DNA of 64,000 nucleotides from Gemmatimonadota bacterium (lineage in GTDB: Bacteria; 4572-55; J002). Of the stretch, positions 1 through 7,727 are shown piece after piece. The stretch lies in the NCBI GenBank assembly GCA_003697105.1, contig RFFQ01000003.1:25939-89938 (forward strand). The letters run 5' to 3'. Each line of letters begins with the position of its first letter. The stretch's first letter is position 1. The notes below the pieces were generated by a model. The model ran no database searches, had not been told where the DNA came from, and saw only the letters and a program-made list of their open reading frames with translations. The position numbers and the translations under genes were made by a program.

Positions 1-590
1 TAGGCATTAGGGTTTAGAGTAGATTGAAGCCGTGCTTTGATCGGTTCCCACTCAGTAGCTAAGATACGGTAATAGACCGAATCCCGGTAGCGACCATCCG
101 GTAAAATCATGTGATGGTGTAAAATCCCTTCTTGTTTCGCACCAAGCCGCTCAATTGCCCGCCGGGAACGGGTATTGAGTACATCCGTTTTGAATTCGAC
201 CCGGATGCAATTCCAGACCTCAAAGGCATGGGTCAGCATCAACCATTTTGCTTCGGTATTCACGGCGGTGCGTTGAAATCGGGGTGTAATCCAGGTCCAG
301 CCAATTTCGACGCGTCGGTGTTCCGGTGCGATATTACCAAAGCGAGTGGAACCAACAACCGTATTGGTGGCGGTATGCACTGTGACAAAAGGCAACGCAA
401 CGCCTTGTGCTTGTTGGTCCAATGCCGCACTAACATAAGCCACCATATCTTCAGGGGTGGCGACGATACTCGTCATATACTCCCATATTTCAGGGTAATT
501 TGCCGCTTGGAACAGTGCCGGAATATGATCGCGCGTCAGTGGCTCTAACCGGACAAACGGCCCTTCCAAAATAACCGGTTCAATCTTCAT
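1..590 (-). CDS. GNAT family N-acetyltransferase (3' end cut by window edge)
   Basis: The reverse strand from the ATG at 588-590 reads without a stop to base 1, about 196 codons. The protein starts MKIEPVILEGPFVRLEPLT, has the RimL/Acetyltransf_3 layout (R-LEP-L start, VGSTRFGNIAPEHRRVEIGWTW strands, then NxRSRRAIERLGAKQEG near the C-terminus, the acetyl-CoA-binding part). Such enzymes transfer acetyl from acetyl-CoA to amines of small molecules or protein N-termini; the substrate cannot be told. The last bases on this strand (TA at 1-2) could be the start of a stop codon, so the gene is probably almost complete. The final codons lie in a TTAGG-type repeat also found at 31219. Confidence 0.85.
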   Translation of the reverse strand, partial: MKIEPVILEGPFVRLEPLTRDHIPALFQAANYPEIWEYMTSIVATPEDMVAYVSAALDQQAQGVALPFVTVHTATNTVVGSTRFGNIAPEHRRVEIGWTWITPRFQRTAVNTEAKWLMLTHAFEVWNCIRVEFKTDVLNTRSRRAIERLGAKQEGILHHHMILPDGRYRDSVYYRILATEWEPIKARLQSTLNPNA

Positions 591-608
591 AAATAAAACC
601 GAAATCCT

Positions 609-642
609 GCCGCCAGGATGATTTTAGCAACCTCCTGGCGGC
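609..642 (-). terminator. Hairpin after the TRASH-domain gene
   Basis: Perfect 10-bp inverted repeat GCCGCCAGGA (609-618) / TCCTGGCGGC (633-642) with a 14-base loop, 10 bases after the stop of the gene at 652-1359. Only a broken T-run follows on the minus strand (TTTCGGTTTT), so it is a likely but not textbook intrinsic terminator. Confidence 0.55.
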
Positions 643-651
643 ATAGATTAA

Positions 652-1359
652 TTAGTGGTTATGCCCCGAATGGTCTGATTTACTCTTGGTATCATCCATT
701 TTATGGGCTTCATCATGCTTCATACCCTCTTTTTGGGGTGCTTCGGCAAAGATAATACCTTCTGCTTCCAGTTCCGTCATTCGTTCTTCGGTCATTTTGG
801 ATTCACAACTGGCGCAACAAAAATAGACCCGCTTCCCGTTTATATCTTTATACACTTCCTTGTCGATGGGATTTCCCATGATCGGACACACCGATTGCAA
901 ATGTGCCACGGTAATGCCCTTATCCGCCATTTCTTTGGCATATTTATCAAAATTGGCTTCGACATCTTTGTTGCAGTCGGCACAACAGGTGTAAATTCGT
1001 TGCCCATCTTTATCCACATACGAATTTTTATCAATTTCATGCCCGCTTATAGGGCAGGTGGTTTGTAATTTGACCCCGGTGTTGCCTTCTTCCGTACTCG
1101 CCTTTAATTTTTCCATATACTTATCGGGATTTGCTTCAAAGGCTTCTTTACAGTCGGCGCAACAAAAATAGACCTTTTGCCCATTATGCATAACAAACAC
1201 AGAGGGGTCAACCGCTTCACCACCAACGGGGCAAACTTTGTTAGTAACTTCTTCAGCGGGTTTAACGTCAGCTTGTTTTGCCAGAGCAATATCCGCCGAA
1301 AAAAGTGACAGGGAAAACGCGATGATCATCGCGAACAGAAGAAATTGAATTTTACGCAT
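652..1359 (-). CDS. Secreted triple TRASH/YHS-domain metal-binding protein
   Basis: 235 residues from the ATG at 1359, chosen because GGAGG lies 7 bases upstream; a longer frame to 1458 would overlap the tolC-like gene. Residues 1-28 form a signal peptide (hydrophobic, ending ADIALA). Three tandem TRASH-like units follow at about 43-87, 100-145 and 157-195, each with CP(V/I)xGxxID and then YFCCADC or YTCCADC. The tail is rich in His (HDEAHK, DHSGHNH). TRASH domains bind metals through cysteines, and the location suggests periplasmic copper, zinc or similar metal handling. It lies downstream of a TolC-type channel in the same direction. The metal is not determined by the sequence. Confidence 0.8.
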   Translation of the reverse strand: MRKIQFLLFAMIIAFSLSLFSADIALAKQADVKPAEEVTNKVCPVGGEAVDPSVFVMHNGQKVYFCCADCKEAFEANPDKYMEKLKASTEEGNTGVKLQTTCPISGHEIDKNSYVDKDGQRIYTCCADCNKDVEANFDKYAKEMADKGITVAHLQSVCPIMGNPIDKEVYKDINGKRVYFCCASCESKMTEERMTELEAEGIIFAEAPQKEGMKHDEAHKMDDTKSKSDHSGHNH

Positions 1360-1375
1360 GGTAAAATCCTCCTTT

Positions 1376-2614
1376 TTAAGGGGTGTGAGAAAGCGGGCGT
1401 CCCACAATTTTTTCCAATGACGCCCAAGTTTGGTAAAATTTAGAAAGTCTCGTAACATATTGTAATTGGTGTTCTCGCAATGCTTGCTCCGCCGAAATCA
1501 GCGTTAAAAAATCCACCAAATCGGTTTGATAAGCGGCAAGCGCCGCCGAGACCGTTTGCTCCGCTTGGGGTAGAATTTCCGTGCGGTATATCTCGATCTG
1601 CTCTTGAAGTGCGTTCAGTTCCGCCAGTGTGGCGTTAAATTCAGCCGCTAACCGGTCTTGTATCACCTGTAATTCGGCATCCCGTTGCGCTTTTTTCTGG
1701 TGGGCACTACGGATACGAGCCGGTACATCTCCATTCGCCCACGGCAAAAACGGCAGGGTCATGGAGAATCTGCCCATCCACGCATCGTCCATACCATTCA
1801 TACGGGTGTAGCCCCCCATCAACGTAAAATCGGGTTTTGCCTGTAATTCCGCCAGATGAATATCCACATCACTTTTCTTGATCTGCAATTGAGCGGCAAC
1901 CAACAGGGGCTGGGTAGCAATGAGTTTTGGCGTCAGGTAATTGGGCACACGAGGAGATTCCGACGGGACGGTTGTATGCTCCAACGGGGTTTCCACCGGA
2001 CGGTGGAGGAGTTGATTCAATGTTGCCAATGCCGACTGTCGTTGCTGCTCCAACACCAAGCGAGCCGTTTTTAGTGCCGACTGTCGCGTTTGCGCTTGCA
2101 AAACATCCGCTTGTGATGCTTGGTCTGTTACATATTTTGCCGTTGCGACCTCCACAAATTGAGCGGCAAGTTGTTGCTGTTCCGCGTTAATCTCCAATGC
2201 CCGGTCCACTTGGTACAACTGATAATATGCTTGTTGCACCGCCGCCCGGACTTCCACCCGGCGCGCGTCGATCAGTGCATGTTGAACATTCGCCTTTGTT
2301 TCCGACTGCCGGCGCAGAGTCTTCAATTTACCCGGATAAGGAAACATTTGCTGTAACATAAACATTACTTCGCGGGTGTCGCCTACATCTGCCGGATTAA
2401 GTGGCGTCCCCCGAAACTCGATCATAAACATCGGATCGGGGAGTTCCGAGACCGCGCGGGATGTCTCCTGCGTTGCCTGGTACGTCGCTTCTACCGCTTG
2501 AATTTGGGGATTTACAGACAACGCCATCTCAATGAGTTCGTCTACGGATTGTCCATACAGCACAGCGGGCGACATCATACTAATAAACACTATAAAAATC
2601 AATAGATTATTCAT
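1376..2614 (-). CDS. TolC/CusC-family outer membrane efflux protein
   Basis: 412 residues with a signal peptide (ending VLYGQ). It has the two-fold repeated outer membrane efflux protein (OEP) layout: long helices rich in Ala and Gln, with LPDPMFMIEFRGTPLN, a motif typical of the channels paired with heavy-metal RND pumps. It would form the outer membrane exit duct of a tripartite pump. The neighbours (TRASH protein downstream, HYC_CC_PP protein upstream) point to metal efflux. The usual inner membrane pump and adaptor (CusA/CusB type) are not in the window between these genes, where they are often found. Confidence 0.88.
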   Translation of the reverse strand: MNNLLIFIVFISMMSPAVLYGQSVDELIEMALSVNPQIQAVEATYQATQETSRAVSELPDPMFMIEFRGTPLNPADVGDTREVMFMLQQMFPYPGKLKTLRRQSETKANVQHALIDARRVEVRAAVQQAYYQLYQVDRALEINAEQQQLAAQFVEVATAKYVTDQASQADVLQAQTRQSALKTARLVLEQQRQSALATLNQLLHRPVETPLEHTTVPSESPRVPNYLTPKLIATQPLLVAAQLQIKKSDVDIHLAELQAKPDFTLMGGYTRMNGMDDAWMGRFSMTLPFLPWANGDVPARIRSAHQKKAQRDAELQVIQDRLAAEFNATLAELNALQEQIEIYRTEILPQAEQTVSAALAAYQTDLVDFLTLISAEQALREHQLQYVTRLSKFYQTWASLEKIVGRPLSHTP

Positions 2615-2696
2615 GATTCAACCTGTTTTGGAATGAATAGAAATCGAACCGGTTTCAACCAGAATCCGAAAACCAGCCATCAACCAAACGGGTGAA

Positions 2697-3071
2697 TCAA
2701 TTGAGCAGGGGTAAGTTTACAGGGGGAGAAATATTGAGGAGACGGACATCCATCGGAAGTTCCGGTAAAGTGATCTCCGGCAAATCATGGTCCACAAGCG
2801 CCAGTGTGGGGGAAGCAACTCCCATAAATTCAGCGGGAACGTTAAAGACAAACAGGTCTGTTGCCAGAAGATCGATAGCGAGATGGCAACAGGGTACTTT
2901 ATTCCATCCATCCGCGGTGGTGGCTCCGGCACAACAGGATCGAACGGGGTGTCCCCACATCATTTCTGTATCGATTCGCCCGCTCATATCACAGGTATGA
3001 ACGGCAATCGAGACACCCAATAACGGGGTCAAAAAGACAACTAAGATGAAAAGAGTTACCAGTTTACGCAT
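2697..3071 (-). CDS. HYC_CC_PP family small protein
   Basis: 124 residues. An N-terminal hydrophobic segment (MRKLVTLFILVVFLTPLLG) is followed by VHTCDMSG, RSCCAGA and PCCH, the His-x-Cys then Cys-Cys then Cys-Cys arrangement that gives the HYC_CC_PP family its name. The family is of unknown biochemical role and is found in FCB bacteria beside heavy-metal efflux genes, as here. It is the first gene of the metal group. A perfect TATAAT (minus strand, 3106-3111) lies 35 bases upstream of the start but no good -35 box goes with it. Confidence 0.75.
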   Translation of the reverse strand: MRKLVTLFILVVFLTPLLGVSIAVHTCDMSGRIDTEMMWGHPVRSCCAGATTADGWNKVPCCHLAIDLLATDLFVFNVPAEFMGVASPTLALVDHDLPEITLPELPMDVRLLNISPPVNLPLLN

Positions 3072-3194
3072 GAGGACTTACCAACATAACGTGGTTAAGG
3101 CTTGAATTATAAAGCAAGCATACCCTCTTCGGATCACAATTTTATCACGTAGTCATCAAAAGTTGCACAATAGCACGTCTCATTACGGGGGGCA

Positions 3195-4229
3195 TCAGAC
3201 CCATCCCTGACTTTTCAGAGTTTCGCCTTCAGCACTAATCACCAAGCCCTCGCAAGAGGGCATTTGATTGATAAAATGGATACCCTGCTCTGGGGACATC
3301 ACAAAGACGGTTGTAGATAATGCATCGGCTTCCATAACCGAACGTGCCCGCACGGAAACACTGGCATTCAACTGCGGGGATTTCCCGCTCACGGGGTTGA
3401 CAATATGGTGGAATAGCTTCTCTTGATCGTAATAAATTTCATAATTTCCGGAGGTAGCCACCGCACCGTCATTCATGGCGAAAATTGCCGGGTAGTGTCC
3501 TTTTTTGGCGGGGTCTTCCACGGCAACCGTCCACGCATGAGCACCTTCTTTTTTCCCTTGCGTGATAATATCTCCACCCGCATTGATCAAGAAATGTTCA
3601 ACCCCATATCGCCGGAGCACCGCCGCCGCCCGATCCACAATGTAGCCTTTCGCGATGCCATCCAAGGTGATACCCATACCCGGTTTGGCAAACCGAATCC
3701 CCGATATATCCCAGTGAATGTTACGTGCATCCACACGGGTTAAAACGGATTCCAATTCATCCCCGACCAACTGACCTTTTGTGGACTGAAACAGATCGAC
3801 CAGTGGTAGTACCGTGATGTCAAATAAACCGTGGCTGAGCCGGTGATAGCGCAATGATTCCTGTACCAGATTCATCATTTCAGGTGGGGGATGATCCAGC
3901 GAACCCGTCTTGTTCAGGTGAAAAAGAGGGGAATCACTATCATGCCGACTCAAGATGGCACTCAGCCGGTCAATTTCGGCATACGCCTGGCCCATCGCCT
4001 CTTCTGCCCGTTGAGCAGAGGCATCAAAAAGGGTCATGGAGACGAACGTCCCCATCTGGATTCGATTATCGGCAACATGGTACAGTCTGCGGTTAAATTT
4101 AAAGAGACCGGTGGTGGCTTGTAACGTTCCACCAGCCGCCATACCAAGTGTTAAAACCCCGCAGGCTTTGAGGAACGTTCGCCGGTCCCATTGGAGATGT
4201 TGTGGATTACGATTTTCGGTTTCAGTCAT
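3195..4229 (-). CDS. apbE: FAD:protein FMN transferase
   Basis: 344 residues from the ATG at 4229; a longer frame reaches 4361 but would overlap the upstream small gene more. ApbE attaches FMN covalently to a Thr of RnfG and RnfD, which fits its place at the end of the rnf operon. Visible signs: a Tat-type RRTFLKA at about residue 16, then FKFNRRLYHV, MGTFVSMTLF, GLFDITVLPLVDL, TLDGIAKGYIVD (Mg/FAD-binding region), NAGGDI and HHIVNPVSGKSP. The Tat signal suggests the enzyme acts in the periplasm, attached or free. Its start overlaps the preceding cysteine-rich gene by 8 bases, so the two are translationally coupled. Confidence 0.93.
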   Translation of the reverse strand: MTETENRNPQHLQWDRRTFLKACGVLTLGMAAGGTLQATTGLFKFNRRLYHVADNRIQMGTFVSMTLFDASAQRAEEAMGQAYAEIDRLSAILSRHDSDSPLFHLNKTGSLDHPPPEMMNLVQESLRYHRLSHGLFDITVLPLVDLFQSTKGQLVGDELESVLTRVDARNIHWDISGIRFAKPGMGITLDGIAKGYIVDRAAAVLRRYGVEHFLINAGGDIITQGKKEGAHAWTVAVEDPAKKGHYPAIFAMNDGAVATSGNYEIYYDQEKLFHHIVNPVSGKSPQLNASVSVRARSVMEADALSTTVFVMSPEQGIHFINQMPSCEGLVISAEGETLKSQGWV

Positions 4230-4425
4230 GTTGAACCCACTCCATTTTCGAGTTATCAGATACCGTATGGTCACATTTGTTCTTAAAAAAACAACTGAGG
4301 CACTCCTTGCGGAATAGCTCGGTGCAGCCCTTTGAGCCTTTGTGCGCCAGCAATTGAACACCCAACCAACTGATCATCAATAGCGGAATCAGGACTCCCG
4401 CCAAAAGGAAATGGTACAGCATCAA
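4222..4425 (-). CDS. Small cysteine-rich membrane protein, NqrM-like position and layout
   Basis: 67 residues: one membrane helix (about 4-27), then four cysteines in the pattern C-x7-C-x2-C-x4-C (GCTELFRKECLSCFFKNKC). It overlaps rnfA (ATGA) and apbE. NqrM (DUF539), needed to mature the Fe site between NqrD and NqrE of Na+-NQR, has the same size, single helix and four cysteines and also lies beside apbE. RnfA and RnfE are the homologues of NqrD/NqrE. The spacing of the cysteines is not the NqrM one, so this is an analogy from position and layout and not a firm family call. Confidence 0.5.
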   Translation of the reverse strand: MMLYHFLLAGVLIPLLMISWLGVQLLAHKGSKGCTELFRKECLSCFFKNKCDHTVSDNSKMEWVQHD

Positions 4426-5009
4426 CTACCACCCCCTAAGCCGGCAAAGCCCATGAACGCCATGGAAAGAATACCCCCCACCAACAGCACAATGGCAATC
4501 CCTTTGACAATACTCGGTGTATCTGCCAGATCAAGCTCCTCGCGGATACCCGCCATCAGCACCAGCGCCAAGGAAAACCCCGCCCCAGCACCCAGCGCAA
4601 AGAAGATAGACTGAACAAGATTATACTCCCGGCTGGTCTGAAAGAGTGCCAACCCTAAAATAGAACAGTTGGTGGTAATCAGCGGTAAGAAAATCCCTAA
4701 TGCCCGAAAGAGTGCCGGGCTGAATTTTTTGATGAACATTTCCACTAATTGAACAGAGGAGGCAATCACAACGATATACGAAATCAAGCGCAAATAGGGT
4801 GCACCTATCGCTTCCAGCGCAATGTTTATCCCAAAAGCACACAGGGAACTGACCAACATCACAAATGTGACAGCCATGCCCATCCGCGAAGCCGTCTCAA
4901 TCTTACCAGAAACACCCAAAAAGGGGCAAATTCCGAGAAAATAACTCAAAACAAAGTTATTGATCAAGGCGGCACTGATAAAAATAAATCCGGGCGAATC
5001 TACACTCAT
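4422..5009 (-). CDS. rnfA: Rnf complex membrane subunit RnfA
   Basis: 195 residues, six predicted membrane helices, the RnfA/NqrE family. Conserved Cys in NNFVLSYFLGICPFLG (helix 1) and in TTNCSILG (helix 4) match the positions that, with RnfE, hold the intramembrane [2Fe-2S] cluster. Rnf couples electron flow between reduced ferredoxin and NAD to Na+ or H+ transport. It overlaps rnfE by 4 bases (ATGA) and the small cysteine-rich gene likewise. Told apart from RnfE by the FLGV-S motif and the overall similarity of the N-terminus to RnfA. Confidence 0.93.
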   Translation of the reverse strand: MSVDSPGFIFISAALINNFVLSYFLGICPFLGVSGKIETASRMGMAVTFVMLVSSLCAFGINIALEAIGAPYLRLISYIVVIASSVQLVEMFIKKFSPALFRALGIFLPLITTNCSILGLALFQTSREYNLVQSIFFALGAGAGFSLALVLMAGIREELDLADTPSIVKGIAIVLLVGGILSMAFMGFAGLGGGS

Positions 5010-5626
5010 ACCTCACTCCTTTTCACGGATCGTTCCCGTAGCCATGCAAACAACATCAACCAGCCCCCGAGTACAAAAAAAGCGCCGCCGGGCAAGACCA
5101 TAATCACCCACGGTTCAAAATTGGCAGGCATGACCCGGAAACCGGCAAAGGTACCGCTACCGAGGACTTCGCGCACCACACCGAGACTCAACACCGCTAT
5201 GGTAAATCCGAAACCCATCCCCAGCGCATCCAAAATCGATTTGAATACCCCGTTTTTGGAAGCGAAAGCCTCTGCTCGGCCCAGAATGATGCAATTTACC
5301 ACAATCAGCGAAATAAACGCGCCCAACGCTTTATGAACTTCCACACTGATTGCCTGAATGAGGTATTCCACAACGGTCACAAAGGTGGCAATAATCAAAA
5401 TATAGGTAGCAATCCGTACCTGTTTGGGGATCAGCTTACGAATCAAGGAAACCGAGATATTGGACATCACCAGTACAAATGTGGTTGCTAAACCCATTGC
5501 CAGTGCATTAATGACAGAATTTGTCACCGCCAGCACCGGACACATTCCCAGCGCCATCACAAAAACGGGGTTTTCCTTCCAGATACCTTTCAAAAAAACA
5601 TCCATGTTTTGCGGTTCTGCGGTCAT
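5006..5626 (-). CDS. rnfE: Rnf complex membrane subunit RnfE
   Basis: 206 residues, RnfE/NqrD family. N-terminus KGIWKENPVFVMALGMCPVLAVTNS is the family signature, with the first half-site Cys; the second is in LIVVNCIILGRAEAFA. It pairs with RnfA as inverted-topology partners that hold an Fe-S centre in the membrane. It lies between rnfG (9-base gap) and rnfA (4-base overlap) in one operon. Confidence 0.93.
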   Translation of the reverse strand: MTAEPQNMDVFLKGIWKENPVFVMALGMCPVLAVTNSVINALAMGLATTFVLVMSNISVSLIRKLIPKQVRIATYILIIATFVTVVEYLIQAISVEVHKALGAFISLIVVNCIILGRAEAFASKNGVFKSILDALGMGFGFTIAVLSLGVVREVLGSGTFAGFRVMPANFEPWVIMVLPGGAFFVLGGWLMLFAWLRERSVKRSEV

Positions 5627-5635
5627 TTTTACCTC

Positions 5636-6340
5636 TCAATTTGCGGGGAAATCGGCCGTTTTCAACTGATCCAGATGGCGAGCAATGATGGGAATCACTT
5701 TCTCAGTACTGCTTCTGAGAATTTTGGAAACCGCGGTAGAGGAAATGGTCGCTCCCGTAATCGTATCAATCTGCCAAGGTTTATTCTTTTCCCCCGGCTT
5801 GACCCACTCAATAGGGTGAGTAATACGACTCTTATCCGGCGTCAGTGATACATCTAATGCTTCAAAATTCTTCAAAAAATGCGGGTCTTTTTCAATTTTA
5901 TCACCCAGACCGGGGGTTTCCTTACTTTCCAGCACTTTCAACCCGATGATCGCCTCTTTTTCCGGTGAATAGCCATATACTAACCGGATCAACTCCTGAA
6001 AGCCTTGCCCGCTGGCGGCTACAGCGACACCCATCAAGTGATGGTCTTCCCCGTAACAGGCATAAATTTGGGCATTCATTGCCGCTTCACCGGTGACTTC
6101 CACTAAATTGGAATCTTCAATTTTATAGGCGATCTTGTGCGTCGCACCTTTGATCACCTCATTAAAAAGTGCTTTTTCCAGATACACCGCTTTGTTTTTA
6201 TTGATAACCGGTAGGGTGAGCTGGTACGTCAGAACGATTAAAATTCCAGCTAAAAAACCGACCCCACCCATAGCGGCAATCATGTGGAAACTACTTGCCT
6301 GCGGAACTTCTGAAATAGGTTGTGTTTGGATTTCTGCCAT
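5636..6340 (-). CDS. rnfG: Rnf complex FMN-binding subunit RnfG
   Basis: 234 residues: a membrane anchor (about 20-43) and a periplasmic FMN-binding domain. The flavinylation motif is visible as DTITGATISST near residue 195; the second Thr of TGAT-x-[ST] carries FMN through a phosphoester bond added by ApbE. It passes electrons between RnfD and the rest of the complex. ESKETPGLGDKI is the other family signature. It lies 4 bases downstream of the yciI-like gene, with rnfE following. Confidence 0.93.
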   Translation of the reverse strand: MAEIQTQPISEVPQASSFHMIAAMGGVGFLAGILIVLTYQLTLPVINKNKAVYLEKALFNEVIKGATHKIAYKIEDSNLVEVTGEAAMNAQIYACYGEDHHLMGVAVAASGQGFQELIRLVYGYSPEKEAIIGLKVLESKETPGLGDKIEKDPHFLKNFEALDVSLTPDKSRITHPIEWVKPGEKNKPWQIDTITGATISSTAVSKILRSSTEKVIPIIARHLDQLKTADFPAN

Positions 6341-6344
6341 GACC

Positions 6345-6659
6345 TCAACCTACCGTTGTCTGTTTGATCAATGCCACATGATACGGGAACAGTTCACCCG
6401 TCATAATTCCTCGGGTGATTGCGGGGTCTTGGTTCATAAAGGCTTCTGCCGCTTCATCAGTTTCCGCCTCAAAGATCACAATCCCAAACGCATGTTTTGC
6501 CGCATTCAGGGTTCGACCGGCTAAAATTACCGTTCCGGCATCACAATGTGTTTTTAAGTGATTAAAATGATCCGTAATAATTTGATTGTCAGCTTCCGTC
6601 CATGCCGAATCATCATGTAACCGCGGAATCAACGAAAGTTTATACAGATACTGGTTCAT
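6345..6659 (-). CDS. YciI-like (YCII-related) domain protein inserted in the rnf operon
   Basis: 104 residues of YCII-related fold: YLYKLSLIPRL start, HFNHLKTHCDAGTVILAGRTL, FGIVIFEAETDEAAEAFMNQDPA, then a short C-terminal strand. The pattern HxxHL..G...LAGR and the DPA loop are those of the family, small ferredoxin-like alpha/beta proteins with mostly unknown roles. Its start overlaps the rnfD stop (ATGA), and rnfG follows after 4 bases, so it is co-translated with Rnf subunits. A YciI protein is not part of known Rnf complexes; whether it binds the complex is unknown. Confidence 0.75.
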   Translation of the reverse strand: MNQYLYKLSLIPRLHDDSAWTEADNQIITDHFNHLKTHCDAGTVILAGRTLNAAKHAFGIVIFEAETDEAAEAFMNQDPAITRGIMTGELFPYHVALIKQTTVG

Positions 6660-7657
6660 TGGGTCTCCTTCACCGCCCCGTAAATTCGGGGTTGGGTCAA
6701 TCGATTAATGATCGGGGTAGCGGCATTCATCAATAAGATGGAATACATGACGCCTTCCGGCAAACCGCCAAACTCCCGGATGACAATCACCAAAATTCCG
6801 ATTCCGATGCCAAAAATCCAGCAACCGAGCGGTGTTACCGGCGATGTTACCATATCGGTTGCCATAAAGACCGCTCCCAGCACCAATCCTCCCGAAAGCA
6901 GATGAAAGATCGCCGGTGGAAACGCCTCTGGGTTCAGAAGATGCAGTACAGACGCTAAAATAAAAACTGTGGCAAAAATGCTGACCGGAATCCGCCAGTT
7001 AAACAGGTTCCGCACCGCCAGATACAACCCCCCCATCAAAATAACAACGGCGCATGTCTCCCCTAAAGACCCCGCGGTATTGCCAAGAAAGAGTTCCATC
7101 ATACCGGTCGGTTGGTTACCCCACTTCATCATTGCTAGCGGAGTTGCGGCGGTCGTGGCATCAATGCCGGTACTGGTCATAAATGGTAGCGCAAAATTTG
7201 CCCCGCGTACCTCCCAAAAACCACTAAAATTGCCTTGTGGACTCCACGTCGTCAGAGAAACCGGGAAAGCGGCTTGCAGAAAAGCACGCCCGACCAATGC
7301 CGGGTTGAACACATTATAGCCAATGCCACCAAAAATCAACTTTCCCAGCCCAATGGAAGCAACCCCACCGACAAATGCCATCCATAACGGTATCCCCGGG
7401 GGTAAAGTTAATGCCAGTAGAATTCCGGTAATCATGGCACTCCCGTCCCGAATGGTACGTTGGGTAAAAACCCATTCGGTTAAGATCGCTCCAGCCACAC
7501 ATGCCCCGGTCACCAGCAGAGCACTAATTCCAAAATAGTACGTCGCTGCCAACACCACCGGAACAAGGGTAAAGACAACCTGCCACATAATAAACGGAGT
7601 AGAGGTTGCATCCTTCAAAAACGGCGATGTCGAAAGCAATAAAGGTTGTGTTTTCAT
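6656..7657 (-). CDS. rnfD: Rnf complex membrane subunit RnfD
   Basis: 333 residues from the ATG at 7657 (AGGATAAG lies 5 bases upstream; a longer frame begins at 7678). RnfD/NqrB family with about nine helices; start LSTSPFLKDATSTPFIMW, and GIPLWMAFVGGVASIGLGKLIFGGIGYNVFNPALVGRAF is present as a family block (about 115-155). TTAATPLAMM is the place where Thr carries covalent FMN in RnfD/NqrB ([S/T]-x-A-T-P-L). It is separated from rnfC by 70 bases, the only real gap inside the operon. Confidence 0.93.
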   Translation of the reverse strand: MKTQPLLLSTSPFLKDATSTPFIMWQVVFTLVPVVLAATYYFGISALLVTGACVAGAILTEWVFTQRTIRDGSAMITGILLALTLPPGIPLWMAFVGGVASIGLGKLIFGGIGYNVFNPALVGRAFLQAAFPVSLTTWSPQGNFSGFWEVRGANFALPFMTSTGIDATTAATPLAMMKWGNQPTGMMELFLGNTAGSLGETCAVVILMGGLYLAVRNLFNWRIPVSIFATVFILASVLHLLNPEAFPPAIFHLLSGGLVLGAVFMATDMVTSPVTPLGCWIFGIGIGILVIVIREFGGLPEGVMYSILLMNAATPIINRLTQPRIYGAVKETQ

Positions 7658-7727
7658 AAGGCTTATCCTGCATTCCACAAGACGTCATTTATCATTACGT
7701 CATTCATCATTGCCCACTGCCAACTAT

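Noticed and set aside
1376-1458. N-terminal extension of the TRASH protein to 1458
   Set aside because: It would overlap the tolC-like 3' end by over 80 bases and precede a clear signal peptide that begins at 1359 behind GGAGG.
4749-5336. 195-codon open frame on the plus strand
   Set aside because: Antisense to rnfA and rnfE; hydrophilic junk translation with many Thr, Lys and Asn.
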